Notes under the pieces: model-generated
What the model was told of the DNA's origin: nothing
The model's database searches: none
The model's input: only the letters and a program-made list of their open reading frames with translations
Position numbers and translations under genes: made by a program
Assembly: GCF_003143515.1 (NCBI RefSeq)
Contig: NZ_CP029343.1
Location: forward strand, 4,898,001-4,962,000
Length of the DNA stretch: 64,000 nt
Direction of reading: 5' to 3'
Source of the DNA: Massilia oculi
GTDB lineage: Bacteria > Pseudomonadota > Gammaproteobacteria > Burkholderiales > Burkholderiaceae_D
Shown: piece after piece, positions 18,055-27,574 of the stretch
Position numbering within the stretch: position 1 is the first letter of the stretch
Layout of the letters: every line of letters starts with the position of its first letter

Positions 18055-18924
18055 ATGGCTGGAGGCAAGGAAATCCGCGACAAGATCAAGAGCGTGGAAA
18101 GCACGAGAAAAATCACCAGGGCGATGGAGATGGTCGCCACCTCCAAGATGCGCAAGGCACAGGAGCGGATGCGCACCGCCCGTCCCTATGTGCGCAAGAT
18201 CCGCAACATCACGGGGCACCTGGCCGAAGCCAGCCCCGAATACAGCCATCCCTTCCTCATCACGCACGACGAGGCCAGGCGTGCCGGCTTCATCGTGGTC
18301 ACGACCGACAAGGGCTTGTGCGGCGGCATGAACACCAATATCCTGCGCGCCGTGACGCACGCCATGCATGAACACCAGGAGCGGGGCATCGGCAGCGACC
18401 TGGTGGTCATCGGAAGCCGCGGCCTGTCGTTCATGACCCGCATCGGCGCCAGGGTGGTCGCGCATGCGGTGCACCTGGGCGACACCCCGCACCTCGAACG
18501 GCTGCTGGGCCCGGCCAAAGTGCTGCTCGACGCCTACCAGAACGCGCAGATCGACGCCATCCACCTGTGCTACACGAAATTCATCAATTCGATGAGCCAG
18601 CAGGCCGTCATCGAGCAGCTGGTGCCGCTGGTGCCGGAGAACGTGCGGGCCGAACGGGGAACGCATGCCTGGTACTACCTGTACGAGCCGGACCCGGCCC
18701 AGGTCATCGACGACCTGCTGGTGCGCTACGTCGACGCGCTGATCTACCAGGCGGTCGCCGAAAGTTTCGCGTCCGAGCATTCGGCGCGCAGGATGGCGAT
18801 GAAGGCGGCCAGCGACAACGCGGCCAGCATCATCGACGACCTCAAGCTGGTGTACAACAAGACCCGTCAGGCGGCGATCACGAAGGAACTTTCCGAGATC
18901 GTCTCCGGCGCGGCGGCGGTCTGA
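18055..18924 (+). CDS. atpG: F1F0 ATP synthase gamma subunit, orphan copy
   Basis: The gamma subunit forms the central rotor shaft of F1. From the ATG at 18055 (strong AAGGAG upstream) the product is 289 residues, complete from [20 protein letters not shown] to EIVSGAAAV, and close to the Escherichia coli subunit. Both coiled-coil ends are intact, with [11 protein letters not shown] and [13 protein letters not shown]. In a standard atp operon atpA lies before and atpD after this gene; here an unknown gene lies before and atpC directly after. The main atp operon must be elsewhere, so this looks like a paralogous rotor gene. Confidence 0.93.
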   Translation: MAGGKEIRDKIKSVESTRKITRAMEMVATSKMRKAQERMRTARPYVRKIRNITGHLAEASPEYSHPFLITHDEARRAGFIVVTTDKGLCGGMNTNILRAVTHAMHEHQERGIGSDLVVIGSRGLSFMTRIGARVVAHAVHLGDTPHLERLLGPAKVLLDAYQNAQIDAIHLCYTKFINSMSQQAVIEQLVPLVPENVRAERGTHAWYYLYEPDPAQVIDDLLVRYVDALIYQAVAESFASEHSARRMAMKAASDNAASIIDDLKLVYNKTRQAAITKELSEIVSGAAAV

Positions 18925-18935
18925 GCGAGGACATC

Positions 18936-19361
18936 ATGGCAACTCCCACGATCCGCGTCAGCGTCGTCTCGGCCGAGGAAGAGGTGTTCGAGGGCGATGC
19001 GGAGTTCGTCGCACTGCCCGGCGAAAGCGGCGAGCTCGGCATCTATCCGCAGCACACGCCCCTGATGACCAGGATCCGGCCGGGCGCCGTGCGCATCAAG
19101 GTGCCGGGGCAAGAGGACGAAGAACTGGTGTTCGTCGCCGGCGGCATCCTGGAAGTCCAGCCGGACGAAGTCACGGTGCTGGCGGACACCGCCATCCGCG
19201 GACGCGACCTGGACGAAGCCAGTGCGAACGAGGCGCGCAAGCAGGCCGAGGAAGCGCTGCGCAACCGGGACACCAGGATCGACTACGCCAAGGCGCAGTC
19301 GGAACTGGCGATCGCCATCGCCCAGATCCAGGCCTTGTCGCGGCAAAGGAAACGGCGCTGA
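18936..19361 (+). CDS. atpC: F1F0 ATP synthase epsilon subunit, orphan copy
   Basis: The epsilon subunit binds gamma and c-ring and can inhibit ATP hydrolysis. The 141-residue product has the N-terminal beta-sandwich ([20 protein letters not shown], then [14 protein letters not shown]) and the C-terminal two-helix part ending [12 protein letters not shown]. It begins 11 bases after atpG; there is no room for atpD between them. Last gene of the operon; it meets ycgR tail to tail. Whether this pair assembles with the housekeeping alpha-beta hexamer is an open question. Confidence 0.92.
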   Translation: MATPTIRVSVVSAEEEVFEGDAEFVALPGESGELGIYPQHTPLMTRIRPGAVRIKVPGQEDEELVFVAGGILEVQPDEVTVLADTAIRGRDLDEASANEARKQAEEALRNRDTRIDYAKAQSELAIAIAQIQALSRQRKRR

Positions 19362-19424
19362 CGTGCAGGACGACCGATTGAGTTTGGTCAGCCTCGACTC
19401 GACGGCCGACGCTGGTGACGCCGG

Positions 19425-20198
19425 TCAGGCCGCGGCGGCGCGGCGCTCGGTGCGCCCGTTGGTCAGGAAGCGCTCCAGCGTCTGCTGGAGCTGCATCGAA
19501 ATATTCGTGAAGCTGCAGCCGATCTGCACCTGCTCGCCGAGCAGGAAGGTGCGGAAGGGCCGCATCAGGCGCACTTCCAGGTCGGCCGTGATGAACAGCG
19601 CCGGCCCCAGTTCCAGCCGCACGCCAATCAGTTTCTTGCCGACGTGTAGCCCGTAACACTGCTCGGGCGAGGCGCGCATGCCGACGCCGCCCTGGGAAAA
19701 ATCGTAGAGGGGCAGTTCGTACTGGCGGCCCGACAGGCCGAAGCTGGCGCTATAGTTGGCGCCGACCGGCGTTTCCACCCGGCGCGCCGAGCGCCGGTTG
19801 AGCACCAGGCAGTGTTCCGGGAAGTCCGCCCGCACCAGGTGGGGCTGGCCGGGCAAACCCTTCCAGTCGCTTTCCAGCTCGAACTGCAACTTGGCATTGC
19901 CGCCGATCGCGCTGACGAAGGTGGCGTGGTGGGTGACCGGCATGTCGCTGCCAGTAAAATCCAGCACGAAGTGCGGCAATGCCGGGTCGACCGACTCGAT
20001 CCGCACCAGGAGCGGCTCCTGGATGCCGGAATAGACGGTGACGGGATCGCCGCTGAGCGCCAGCGCGGTCAGCGCTTCACCGATGTCGAACGGATCCGAC
20101 ATCTGGTGTGGCGCGGCATTGCCCGGAATACGGGTCAGGAGGTCGGATGGCTTTGGCGGGCCCTTGCGGGCAAAAGCGACGGCATCGGAGACGTTCAC
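19425..20198 (-). CDS. ycgR: flagellar brake protein YcgR (PilZ domain)
   Basis: YcgR binds cyclic-di-GMP and slows the flagellar motor. The product has an N-terminal YcgR domain (about 35-135) and a PilZ domain with the ligand motif NRRSARRVETP and DFSQGGVGM. The frame is open to an ATG at 20258, but a promoter-like sequence at 20240-20269 puts transcription start below that ATG. The GTG at 20198, with CAGGAC upstream, gives MNVSDAVAFARKG (257 residues) and is preferred. It fits the c-di-GMP and motility genes in the window. Confidence 0.88.
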   Translation of the reverse strand: MNVSDAVAFARKGPPKPSDLLTRIPGNAAPHQMSDPFDIGEALTALALSGDPVTVYSGIQEPLLVRIESVDPALPHFVLDFTGSDMPVTHHATFVSAIGGNAKLQFELESDWKGLPGQPHLVRADFPEHCLVLNRRSARRVETPVGANYSASFGLSGRQYELPLYDFSQGGVGMRASPEQCYGLHVGKKLIGVRLELGPALFITADLEVRLMRPFRTFLLGEQVQIGCSFTNISMQLQQTLERFLTNGRTERRAAAA

Positions 20199-20239
20199 GG
20201 CGGGGTCCTGGACGTGATTGTAAAATGCTGCTGCACGGA

Positions 20240-20269
20240 AGTATAACCCTCTTTGCAATCTTGTTGCAA
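20240..20269 (-). promoter_or_regulatory. sigma-70 type promoter for ycgR
   Basis: On the minus strand TTGCAA (20269-20264) and TATACT (20245-20240) are 18 bases apart, close to the sigma-70 consensus. Transcription would begin near 20233, inside the long open frame, which supports the downstream GTG start of ycgR. Confidence 0.5.
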
Positions 20270-20299
20270 ACCGGAATCAAACTTGCAGCAGAGTCCATG

Positions 20300-20392
20300 C
20301 CGGTAGGTGGGGGCGAAGCTCACGGCGAGCCGTGCAATGCCGAGCAACCAGCACACGCCTGTCAGGCGCCAGGAGCGACTTCCACCTACCGG
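20300..20392. repeat. closed inverted-repeat element between panC and ycgR
   Basis: CCGGTAGGTGG at 20300-20310 and its exact complement CCACCTACCGG at 20382-20392 enclose 71 bases that hold two smaller hairpins (CACGG-CGAG-CCGTG, and GCCTG-T-CAGGC). It could be a structured RNA at the panC 3' end or a small repeated (REP/MITE-like) element. No coding potential is seen. Confidence 0.5.
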
Positions 20393-20411
20393 GATAGACT
20401 CATCGCACCGA

Positions 20412-22164
<1,753 letters not shown>

Positions 22165-22180
22165 GCGCGCGCCTCCGTCC

Positions 22181-22366
22181 TCAGACCTTGGTCTGGTACG
22201 GGTAGGCCTGCTGGCGCAGGCGCGATTCCTCGACACGGGCCTGTTCGTCGAGCGAGACCGGTTCCTTGTCCCACAGCAGGGCGCGGCCGGCGACCTGGCC
22301 CGCGTCCAGGTGCGAGTTCTGCTTCTTGAGCTCCGAGATGAACTTGGTGTGCTCGGATTCGTACAT
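22181..22366 (-). CDS. DUF3460 family small protein
   Basis: A 61-residue soluble protein, MYESEHTKFISELKKQ followed by GRALLWDKEP and a YPYQTKV tail, which are DUF3460 hallmarks. The family is found in Burkholderiales next to scpA and has no known function. Start taken at ATG 22366; an in-frame ATG at 22390 would add eight residues and neither has a clear ribosome site. It lies 16 bases upstream of scpA. Confidence 0.8.
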   Translation of the reverse strand: MYESEHTKFISELKKQNSHLDAGQVAGRALLWDKEPVSLDEQARVEESRLRQQAYPYQTKV

Positions 22367-22466
22367 CACGTGTTTTTTCGAGAAGATCATGATTCGCTTG
22401 AGATAAATGACGGCTGGGTGCCGGCGACGGGCAGATTCTTCTGCCACGCGCCGCCGGCGTCAAGTC

Positions 22467-23783
22467 TTACTTGTGCAAGGCGTTCAACTGGCGGGCGATG
22501 ATGTCGTGGTTGAGCCACAGTACCGGCGCGATTTTTTCCGATGCGCCATGGAACATCAACGGGCCGGCGCCTTCCAGCACCAGGCTCGACAGGTGATCGG
22601 TGATCAGTGCCTTCTTGTCCTTGTGCAGGGCGGTGATGGCTTCCGAGGTGCCGATCATGACTTCGGCCAGTTCCGGGGTATTGTCCATCGGCCAGGCTTC
22701 GAAATTGCGGAAGGTGGCGCTGGTCGCATCGTTATTGTACCCCTCGATGGTGTCGAGCAGCTGTTGCAGCGAAGTGCCTTCGCCCAGCAGCTCTTCGCAG
22801 ATGCGCCAGTGCTCGTCGGCCCAGGCGCCGCCGCCTTCTTTCTTCAGTGCGCGCAGCAGCGGGAACAGCGACAGCTCGACGCCGACGAAGATGTCGGACG
22901 AGTTGGTGCGGATTTCCGGGCAGTTGAACACGGTCGCGAAGGTGCCGTTGTTCCAGGCCGCTTCGGCGATCGACTCCAGGCGCATCTTGGCGTAGCCCTG
23001 GGTGTAGTTGGTGTAGGTCTGCCACTGGTACTCGTCGCCGATCAGGATCTCGGTGCCGTGGTAGCCGTAGGCGGTGTAGCGCACTTCGCCGCCGGCTTGC
23101 GTCACGCGCTCGCGGATCGCGCTCGACGCGTCGATCAGGTACTTGAGCGTGTTGGCCGAGACTTCGTCGAAGTTCATCAGGATCAGCTTGCCCAGGTCGC
23201 TGTCGAGCAGGGCGCGCGAGGACATGAAGCGCTCGCCGCGGCCTTTGTAGATGCGGTTGGCGATGGCCAGGAAGGCCTTGATCTTCGGGATGCCGCCGGC
23301 CATCGTGTGGGCGAAGAAGACGTTGGCGCCTTGCGGCACCAGCTTGTCGATCTCGGCCATCACGGTGGCGGCGGAGCCCGTGAAGCGGGCCACGCCTGCC
23401 GCGCGGCAGCGCTCGATGCGTTCCCAGTCCAGCTTTTCTTCCTGCCAGTTCTTCAGGGTGATACCGGACAGCATTTCGGTCGGGTTCTGTTCGCCTTCCG
23501 GGGCGTCCATGTCGAAGCCGGCCATCAGCGGCACGTTGATGATGCGGCCGCCCAGTTTCTCTTCCGCTTCGGCCAGTTCTTCGTCGTTCAGCTTGCGTAA
23601 AGCGCCGCTGTCGTCGCGGCGACCCACGGTGACGCCGACGATGGTCATGCCGGCGGCGCGCGCCTGGTCGATCAGGCCGTTGACATAGCCGCGGCCGAAC
23701 AGTTCGCCGAACAGGACGAAGACGTCGCCCTTACGGAACACATTGGCTTCAGGGATATGGCGGAGAGGATTCAATTCGGTCAT
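22467..23783 (-). CDS. FabMG family enoyl-ACP reductase-like protein
   Basis: A 438-residue protein beginning MTELNPLRHIPEANVFRKGD, then a Rossmann-like GELFGRGYVNGLIDQARAAG, VFFAHTMAGGIPK, and TNYTQGYAKMRLE with NCPEIRTNSSD. I recognise it as the family annotated as FabMG-type enoyl-ACP reductases, which resist triclosan; the family call is from memory, and catalytic residues were not confirmed. It lies downstream of metG with a 163-base gap. With fabI at 15921 the cell would have two unrelated-length enoyl reductases. Confidence 0.65.
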   Translation of the reverse strand: MTELNPLRHIPEANVFRKGDVFVLFGELFGRGYVNGLIDQARAAGMTIVGVTVGRRDDSGALRKLNDEELAEAEEKLGGRIINVPLMAGFDMDAPEGEQNPTEMLSGITLKNWQEEKLDWERIERCRAAGVARFTGSAATVMAEIDKLVPQGANVFFAHTMAGGIPKIKAFLAIANRIYKGRGERFMSSRALLDSDLGKLILMNFDEVSANTLKYLIDASSAIRERVTQAGGEVRYTAYGYHGTEILIGDEYQWQTYTNYTQGYAKMRLESIAEAAWNNGTFATVFNCPEIRTNSSDIFVGVELSLFPLLRALKKEGGGAWADEHWRICEELLGEGTSLQQLLDTIEGYNNDATSATFRNFEAWPMDNTPELAEVMIGTSEAITALHKDKKALITDHLSSLVLEGAGPLMFHGASEKIAPVLWLNHDIIARQLNALHK

Positions 23784-23862
23784 ATTATTAGCTACCTATC
23801 AAAAGAGTTTGTGGCGGCGTTTTGTCATATTTAAAACATGGCATTGTACACACACGCCACAC

Positions 23863-23883
23863 CCTCGGGAATGCTTCCCGAGG
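23863..23883 (-). terminator. hairpin downstream of metG
   Basis: CCTCGGGAA-TGC-TTCCCGAGG is a perfect 9-base stem with a 3-base loop in the metG-fabMG gap. A second small stem, ACCGGC-ATT-GCCGGT, lies nearer metG (about 23908-23922). There is no long T run after either stem on the minus strand. Confidence 0.5.
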
Positions 23884-23946
23884 CTTGCATGAGGCCCCTC
23901 TACGACCGGCATTGCCGGTGTCAGGATGGCCTCTTGCCTTGCGGAT

Positions 23947-26094
23947 TTAACGGATACGCATGCCTGGCGTCGCGCCCGGCATCGGGTCCAGCAGGTACAG
24001 GCCCGGGTTCGCTTTCTCGTCGGCTGCCGAGGCGCACAGTACCATGCCTTCGGACACGCCGAATTTCATCTTGCGCGGCGCCAGGTTGGCGACCAGCACG
24101 GTCAGCTTGCCGATCAGGTCTTCCGGCTGGTAGGCCGACTTGATGCCCGAGAACACATTGCGGTGACGGCCTTCACCCACGTCCAGCGTCAGGCGCAGCA
24201 GCTTGCTCGAGCCTTCGACGTGTTCGCAGTTGACGATCTTCGCCACGCGCAGGTCGATCCTGGTGAAGTCGTCGATCGAGATTTCTGGGGCCAGGGCCTC
24301 GATGTCGCTGTCGCCGGTGGCCGCCGGGGCTTGCGCGGGCTCAACTTTCGCTGCCGGAGCGGGAACGGCGGCCACGGCCGGCTTGTCGAACAGGTTCTCG
24401 ACCATCTTGGCGTCGACGCGCTGCATCAGGTGGGCATAGGTGCCGATGGTGCGGCCGAGCATGGTTTCGTAGACGGCGGCGCCATGGGTGTCGGCCCAGC
24501 TCAGTTCGGCATCGCCCAGGAATTCAGCCACGCGCGCAGCCACGTTCGGCAGCACCGGCGCCAGCATGACGGTCAACTGGCGGAACAGGATGAGCGCCGT
24601 GGTGCACACATCGTGCAATTGCGCGGTCTTGCTCTCGTCCTTGGCCAGCAGCCATGGCTTGTACTCGTCGACGTACTGGTTGATGACGTCGGCGATTTCC
24701 ATGATCTCGCGCAGGGCGCGGCCGTACTCGCGCGCCTCGAAGGCGGCGGCGATGCTGGTCTGGCGCTCGGCGCCATCCGCCATCAAGGCCTTGCAGATGG
24801 TGTCGCGGGCGGTCTGCGACAGGCTGTCGGCCAGCTTGCCGTCGAAGCGCTTGGCGATAAAGCCGGCGCAGCGGCTGGCGATATTGACGTATTTGCCGAT
24901 CAGGTCGCTGTTCACGCGGGCCACGAAGTCGTCGCCGTTGAAGTCCAGGTCTTCCACCTTGGCATTGAGCTTGAAGGCCAGGTAGTAGCGCAGCCATTCC
25001 GGGTTCATGCCCAGTTCCAGGTAGCGCAGCGGCGAAATGCCGGTGCCGCGCGACTTGGACATTTTTTCGTTGTTCACGGTCAGGTGGCCGTGCACCGCGA
25101 CCTTCAGCTTGTCGATGATCGGATGGCCCGAGAAATTCAGCATGGCCGGCCAGAACAGCAGGTGGAACGACACGATGTCCTTGCCGATGAAGTGCAGCTG
25201 CTCGGCGTCGGGATCGTTCAGGAAGGCGTCGAAGTCCTTGCCCTGCCTGGCGAAGTAGTTCTTCAGGCTGGCCAGGTAGCCGACCGGCGCGTCCAGCCAC
25301 ACGTAGAAGAATTTACCCGGTGCATCCGGAATCGGGATGCCGAAGTAGGGCGCGTCGCGCGAGATGTCCCAGTCGGCCAGCTTCTCGCCATCTTCGCCCA
25401 GCCATTCCGAGACCTTGTTGACCATCTCGGGCTGCAGGCGGCCGGGCGTGTTCAGCCATTCTTTCAGGAACTGGAAGCAGCGCGGGTCGGACAGCTTGAA
25501 GAAATACTGCTCGGACGGCTTCAGGACCGGGGTCGAGCCGGTGAACACCGAGAACGGGTTGATCAGTTCGGTCGGCTGGTAGGCGGCGCCGCACACCTCG
25601 CAGTTGTCGCCGTACTGGTCTTTCGCATGACAGACCGGGCATTCGCCCTTGATGTTGCGGTCGGCCAGGAACATGCCCTTGGCGGTGTCGTAGAAGCGGT
25701 CGACGGTCTTGGTGACGATCAAACCCGCATCGCGCAGCTTGCGGTAGATGCCCTGCGACAGTTCGACGTTTTCCGGCGAGTCGGTCGAATACCAGTTGTC
25801 GAAGGCGATATGGAAGCCGTCCAGGTATTGCGGGCGGCCGGCGGCGATCTTGGCCACGAATTCCTGCGGCGTGATGCCTTCCTTCTCGGCCGCGATCATG
25901 ATCGGCGTGCCGTGGGTATCGTCGGCGCACACGAAATGCACTTCGCGCGGCTGGCCGCCTTGCTGGTTACCCTCGCGCTGCATTCGCTGGAAGCGGACCC
26001 AGATGTCGGCCTGGATGTATTCCATCATGTGGCCGATATGGAAGGCAGCATTGGCGTAGGGCAGTGCGGTGGTGACGAACAGCTTGCGGGTCAT
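23947..26094 (-). CDS. metG: methionyl-tRNA synthetase
   Basis: Charges tRNA-Met. The 715-residue product has the class I HIGH motif in [12 protein letters not shown] near residue 18, a zinc knuckle [27 protein letters not shown], and a C-terminal tRNA-binding (EMAP-like) domain starting [14 protein letters not shown], so it is the long dimeric form. The ATG at 26094 opposes apbC, 151 bases away, so the two promoters share 26095-26245. Confidence 0.97.
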   Translation of the reverse strand: MTRKLFVTTALPYANAAFHIGHMMEYIQADIWVRFQRMQREGNQQGGQPREVHFVCADDTHGTPIMIAAEKEGITPQEFVAKIAAGRPQYLDGFHIAFDNWYSTDSPENVELSQGIYRKLRDAGLIVTKTVDRFYDTAKGMFLADRNIKGECPVCHAKDQYGDNCEVCGAAYQPTELINPFSVFTGSTPVLKPSEQYFFKLSDPRCFQFLKEWLNTPGRLQPEMVNKVSEWLGEDGEKLADWDISRDAPYFGIPIPDAPGKFFYVWLDAPVGYLASLKNYFARQGKDFDAFLNDPDAEQLHFIGKDIVSFHLLFWPAMLNFSGHPIIDKLKVAVHGHLTVNNEKMSKSRGTGISPLRYLELGMNPEWLRYYLAFKLNAKVEDLDFNGDDFVARVNSDLIGKYVNIASRCAGFIAKRFDGKLADSLSQTARDTICKALMADGAERQTSIAAAFEAREYGRALREIMEIADVINQYVDEYKPWLLAKDESKTAQLHDVCTTALILFRQLTVMLAPVLPNVAARVAEFLGDAELSWADTHGAAVYETMLGRTIGTYAHLMQRVDAKMVENLFDKPAVAAVPAPAAKVEPAQAPAATGDSDIEALAPEISIDDFTRIDLRVAKIVNCEHVEGSSKLLRLTLDVGEGRHRNVFSGIKSAYQPEDLIGKLTVLVANLAPRKMKFGVSEGMVLCASAADEKANPGLYLLDPMPGATPGMRIR

Positions 26095-26245
26095 GGTGTC
26101 GAAACGCTCGGGTTATATGAAAAGAAGCATTTTACCAGTGGATGGCCCTGCGCGCTCAGGGGGTATTGGCCGACTTTCGGCCCTCCGGACCAGCCTGCAG
26201 GCCGTTTTGCGCTACACTTCGCCCCAATATCATCCGGAGAGCACC

Positions 26246-27334
26246 ATGAGCATCACTGAGAACGACGTCAAGACCGCTTTGTTGGAAGTCATCGATCCTA
26301 ACACCCAAAAAGATTTCGTCACGACCAAGTCGGTCAAGAACATCAAGATTGACGGCGCGCAAGTTTCCTTTGAGCTGGAGCTGGGCTACCCGGCCGCCAG
26401 CCAGGTCGAAATGCTGCGCGGCATGGCCGCCGCCGCCGTGCTGGAACTGCCCGGCGTCGAAGGCGTCGCCATCCGCGCCTACAGCAAGATCGTGTCGCAC
26501 ACCGTGCAGCGCGGCATGAAGGTCATGCCGAACGTCAAGAACATCATCGCCGTCGCCTCGGGCAAGGGCGGCGTTGGCAAATCGACCACGGCCGTCAACC
26601 TGGCCCTGGCCCTGGCCGCCGAGGGCGCCAGCGTCGGCATGCTGGACGCCGACATCTACGGCCCGTCGCAGCCGATGATGCTGGGCGTGTCCGGCCGTCC
26701 GGTCAGCCATGACAACAAGAGCATGGAGCCGCTGGAAAACCACGGCATCCAGGTGTCGTCGGTCGGCTTCATGATCGATCCGGACGAGCCGATGGTGTGG
26801 CGTGGCCCGATGGCCAGCGGCGCGCTGCAGCAATTGCTCGAGCAAACCAACTGGCGCGACCTGGATTACCTGATCGTCGACATGCCGCCAGGCACCGGCG
26901 ACATCCAGCTGACCCTGTCGCAGAAAGTGCCGGTCACCGGCGCCGTGATCGTCACCACGCCGCAGGACATCGCCCTGCTCGACGCGCGCAAGGGCCTCAA
27001 GATGTTCGAGAAGGTCGGCATCCCGATCCTGGGCGTGGTCGAGAACATGAGCACCCACACCTGCTCCAACTGCGGCCACACCGAGGCGATCTTCGGCCAT
27101 GGCGGCGGCGAAAAGATGTGCGCCGACTTCGGCATCGACTTCCTGGGCGCGCTGCCGCTGACGATGGCGATCCGCGAACAGGCCGACGCCGGCCGTCCGA
27201 CCGTGGTCGCGGATCCGGACGGCCAGGTCGCTGCCGTCTACAAGCAGATTGCGCGCAAGGTCGCGATCAAGATCGCCGAGAAGGCGAAGGACATGAGCAG
27301 CAAGTTCCCGAGCATCGTCGTCAAGAACGACTGA
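26246..27334 (+). CDS. apbC: iron-sulfur cluster carrier protein ApbC (Mrp)
   Basis: A P-loop ATPase that carries Fe-S clusters. The 362-residue product has an N-terminal MIP18/DUF59 domain (about 1-85), the deviant Walker A GKGGVGKSTTAVN (about 105-118), DADIYGPSQP, VDMPPGTGD and the cluster-binding CSNC. Start at ATG 26246 after GGAGA; the open frame upstream (to 26069) reads across the metG promoter and is not real. Divergent from metG, as in many proteobacteria. Confidence 0.95.
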   Translation: MSITENDVKTALLEVIDPNTQKDFVTTKSVKNIKIDGAQVSFELELGYPAASQVEMLRGMAAAAVLELPGVEGVAIRAYSKIVSHTVQRGMKVMPNVKNIIAVASGKGGVGKSTTAVNLALALAAEGASVGMLDADIYGPSQPMMLGVSGRPVSHDNKSMEPLENHGIQVSSVGFMIDPDEPMVWRGPMASGALQQLLEQTNWRDLDYLIVDMPPGTGDIQLTLSQKVPVTGAVIVTTPQDIALLDARKGLKMFEKVGIPILGVVENMSTHTCSNCGHTEAIFGHGGGEKMCADFGIDFLGALPLTMAIREQADAGRPTVVADPDGQVAAVYKQIARKVAIKIAEKAKDMSSKFPSIVVKND

Positions 27335-27342
27335 TCCGACGG

Positions 27343-27414
27343 CGGGGCGCCACGCCCCGTGATCCGCCAGCGCATCGCACCGACGCGCGCCAGCACTTGT
27401 TGTTGGCGCGCGTC
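27343..27414 (+). terminator. two GC-rich hairpins after apbC
   Basis: CGGGGCG-CCA-CGCCCCG (27343-27359) is followed by a perfect 11-base stem, GACGCGCGCCA / TGGCGCGCGTC (27382-27414, 11-base loop). The second is followed by ATTCATTTCG, which is only weakly T-rich. Likely transcription end of apbC. The rest of 27415-27574 has no gene. Confidence 0.55.
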
Positions 27415-27574
27415 ATTCATTTCGCATCCCGAAACCGTGTCGGGAGGTCAGCTTTTTCCAGCTAACTATCTGTTTGAAAATAAAGTCGTTAGGAAATTCC
27501 CTACCTACACTCTGACCTTGAGCGAGCACCGCACAAGTGTGCAGAACGGGCATCGGGAATCACGTGGGTGACAA

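Noticed and set aside
18055..19361. That atpG and atpC are the end of the normal ATP synthase operon
   Set aside because: atpI, B, E, F, H, A and D are all missing around them and atpG would have to be next to atpD; the neighbours are unrelated.
20300..20392. c-di-GMP riboswitch controlling ycgR
   Set aside because: The conserved GEMM core and tetraloop receptor could not be recognised and a good promoter lies between the element and ycgR.
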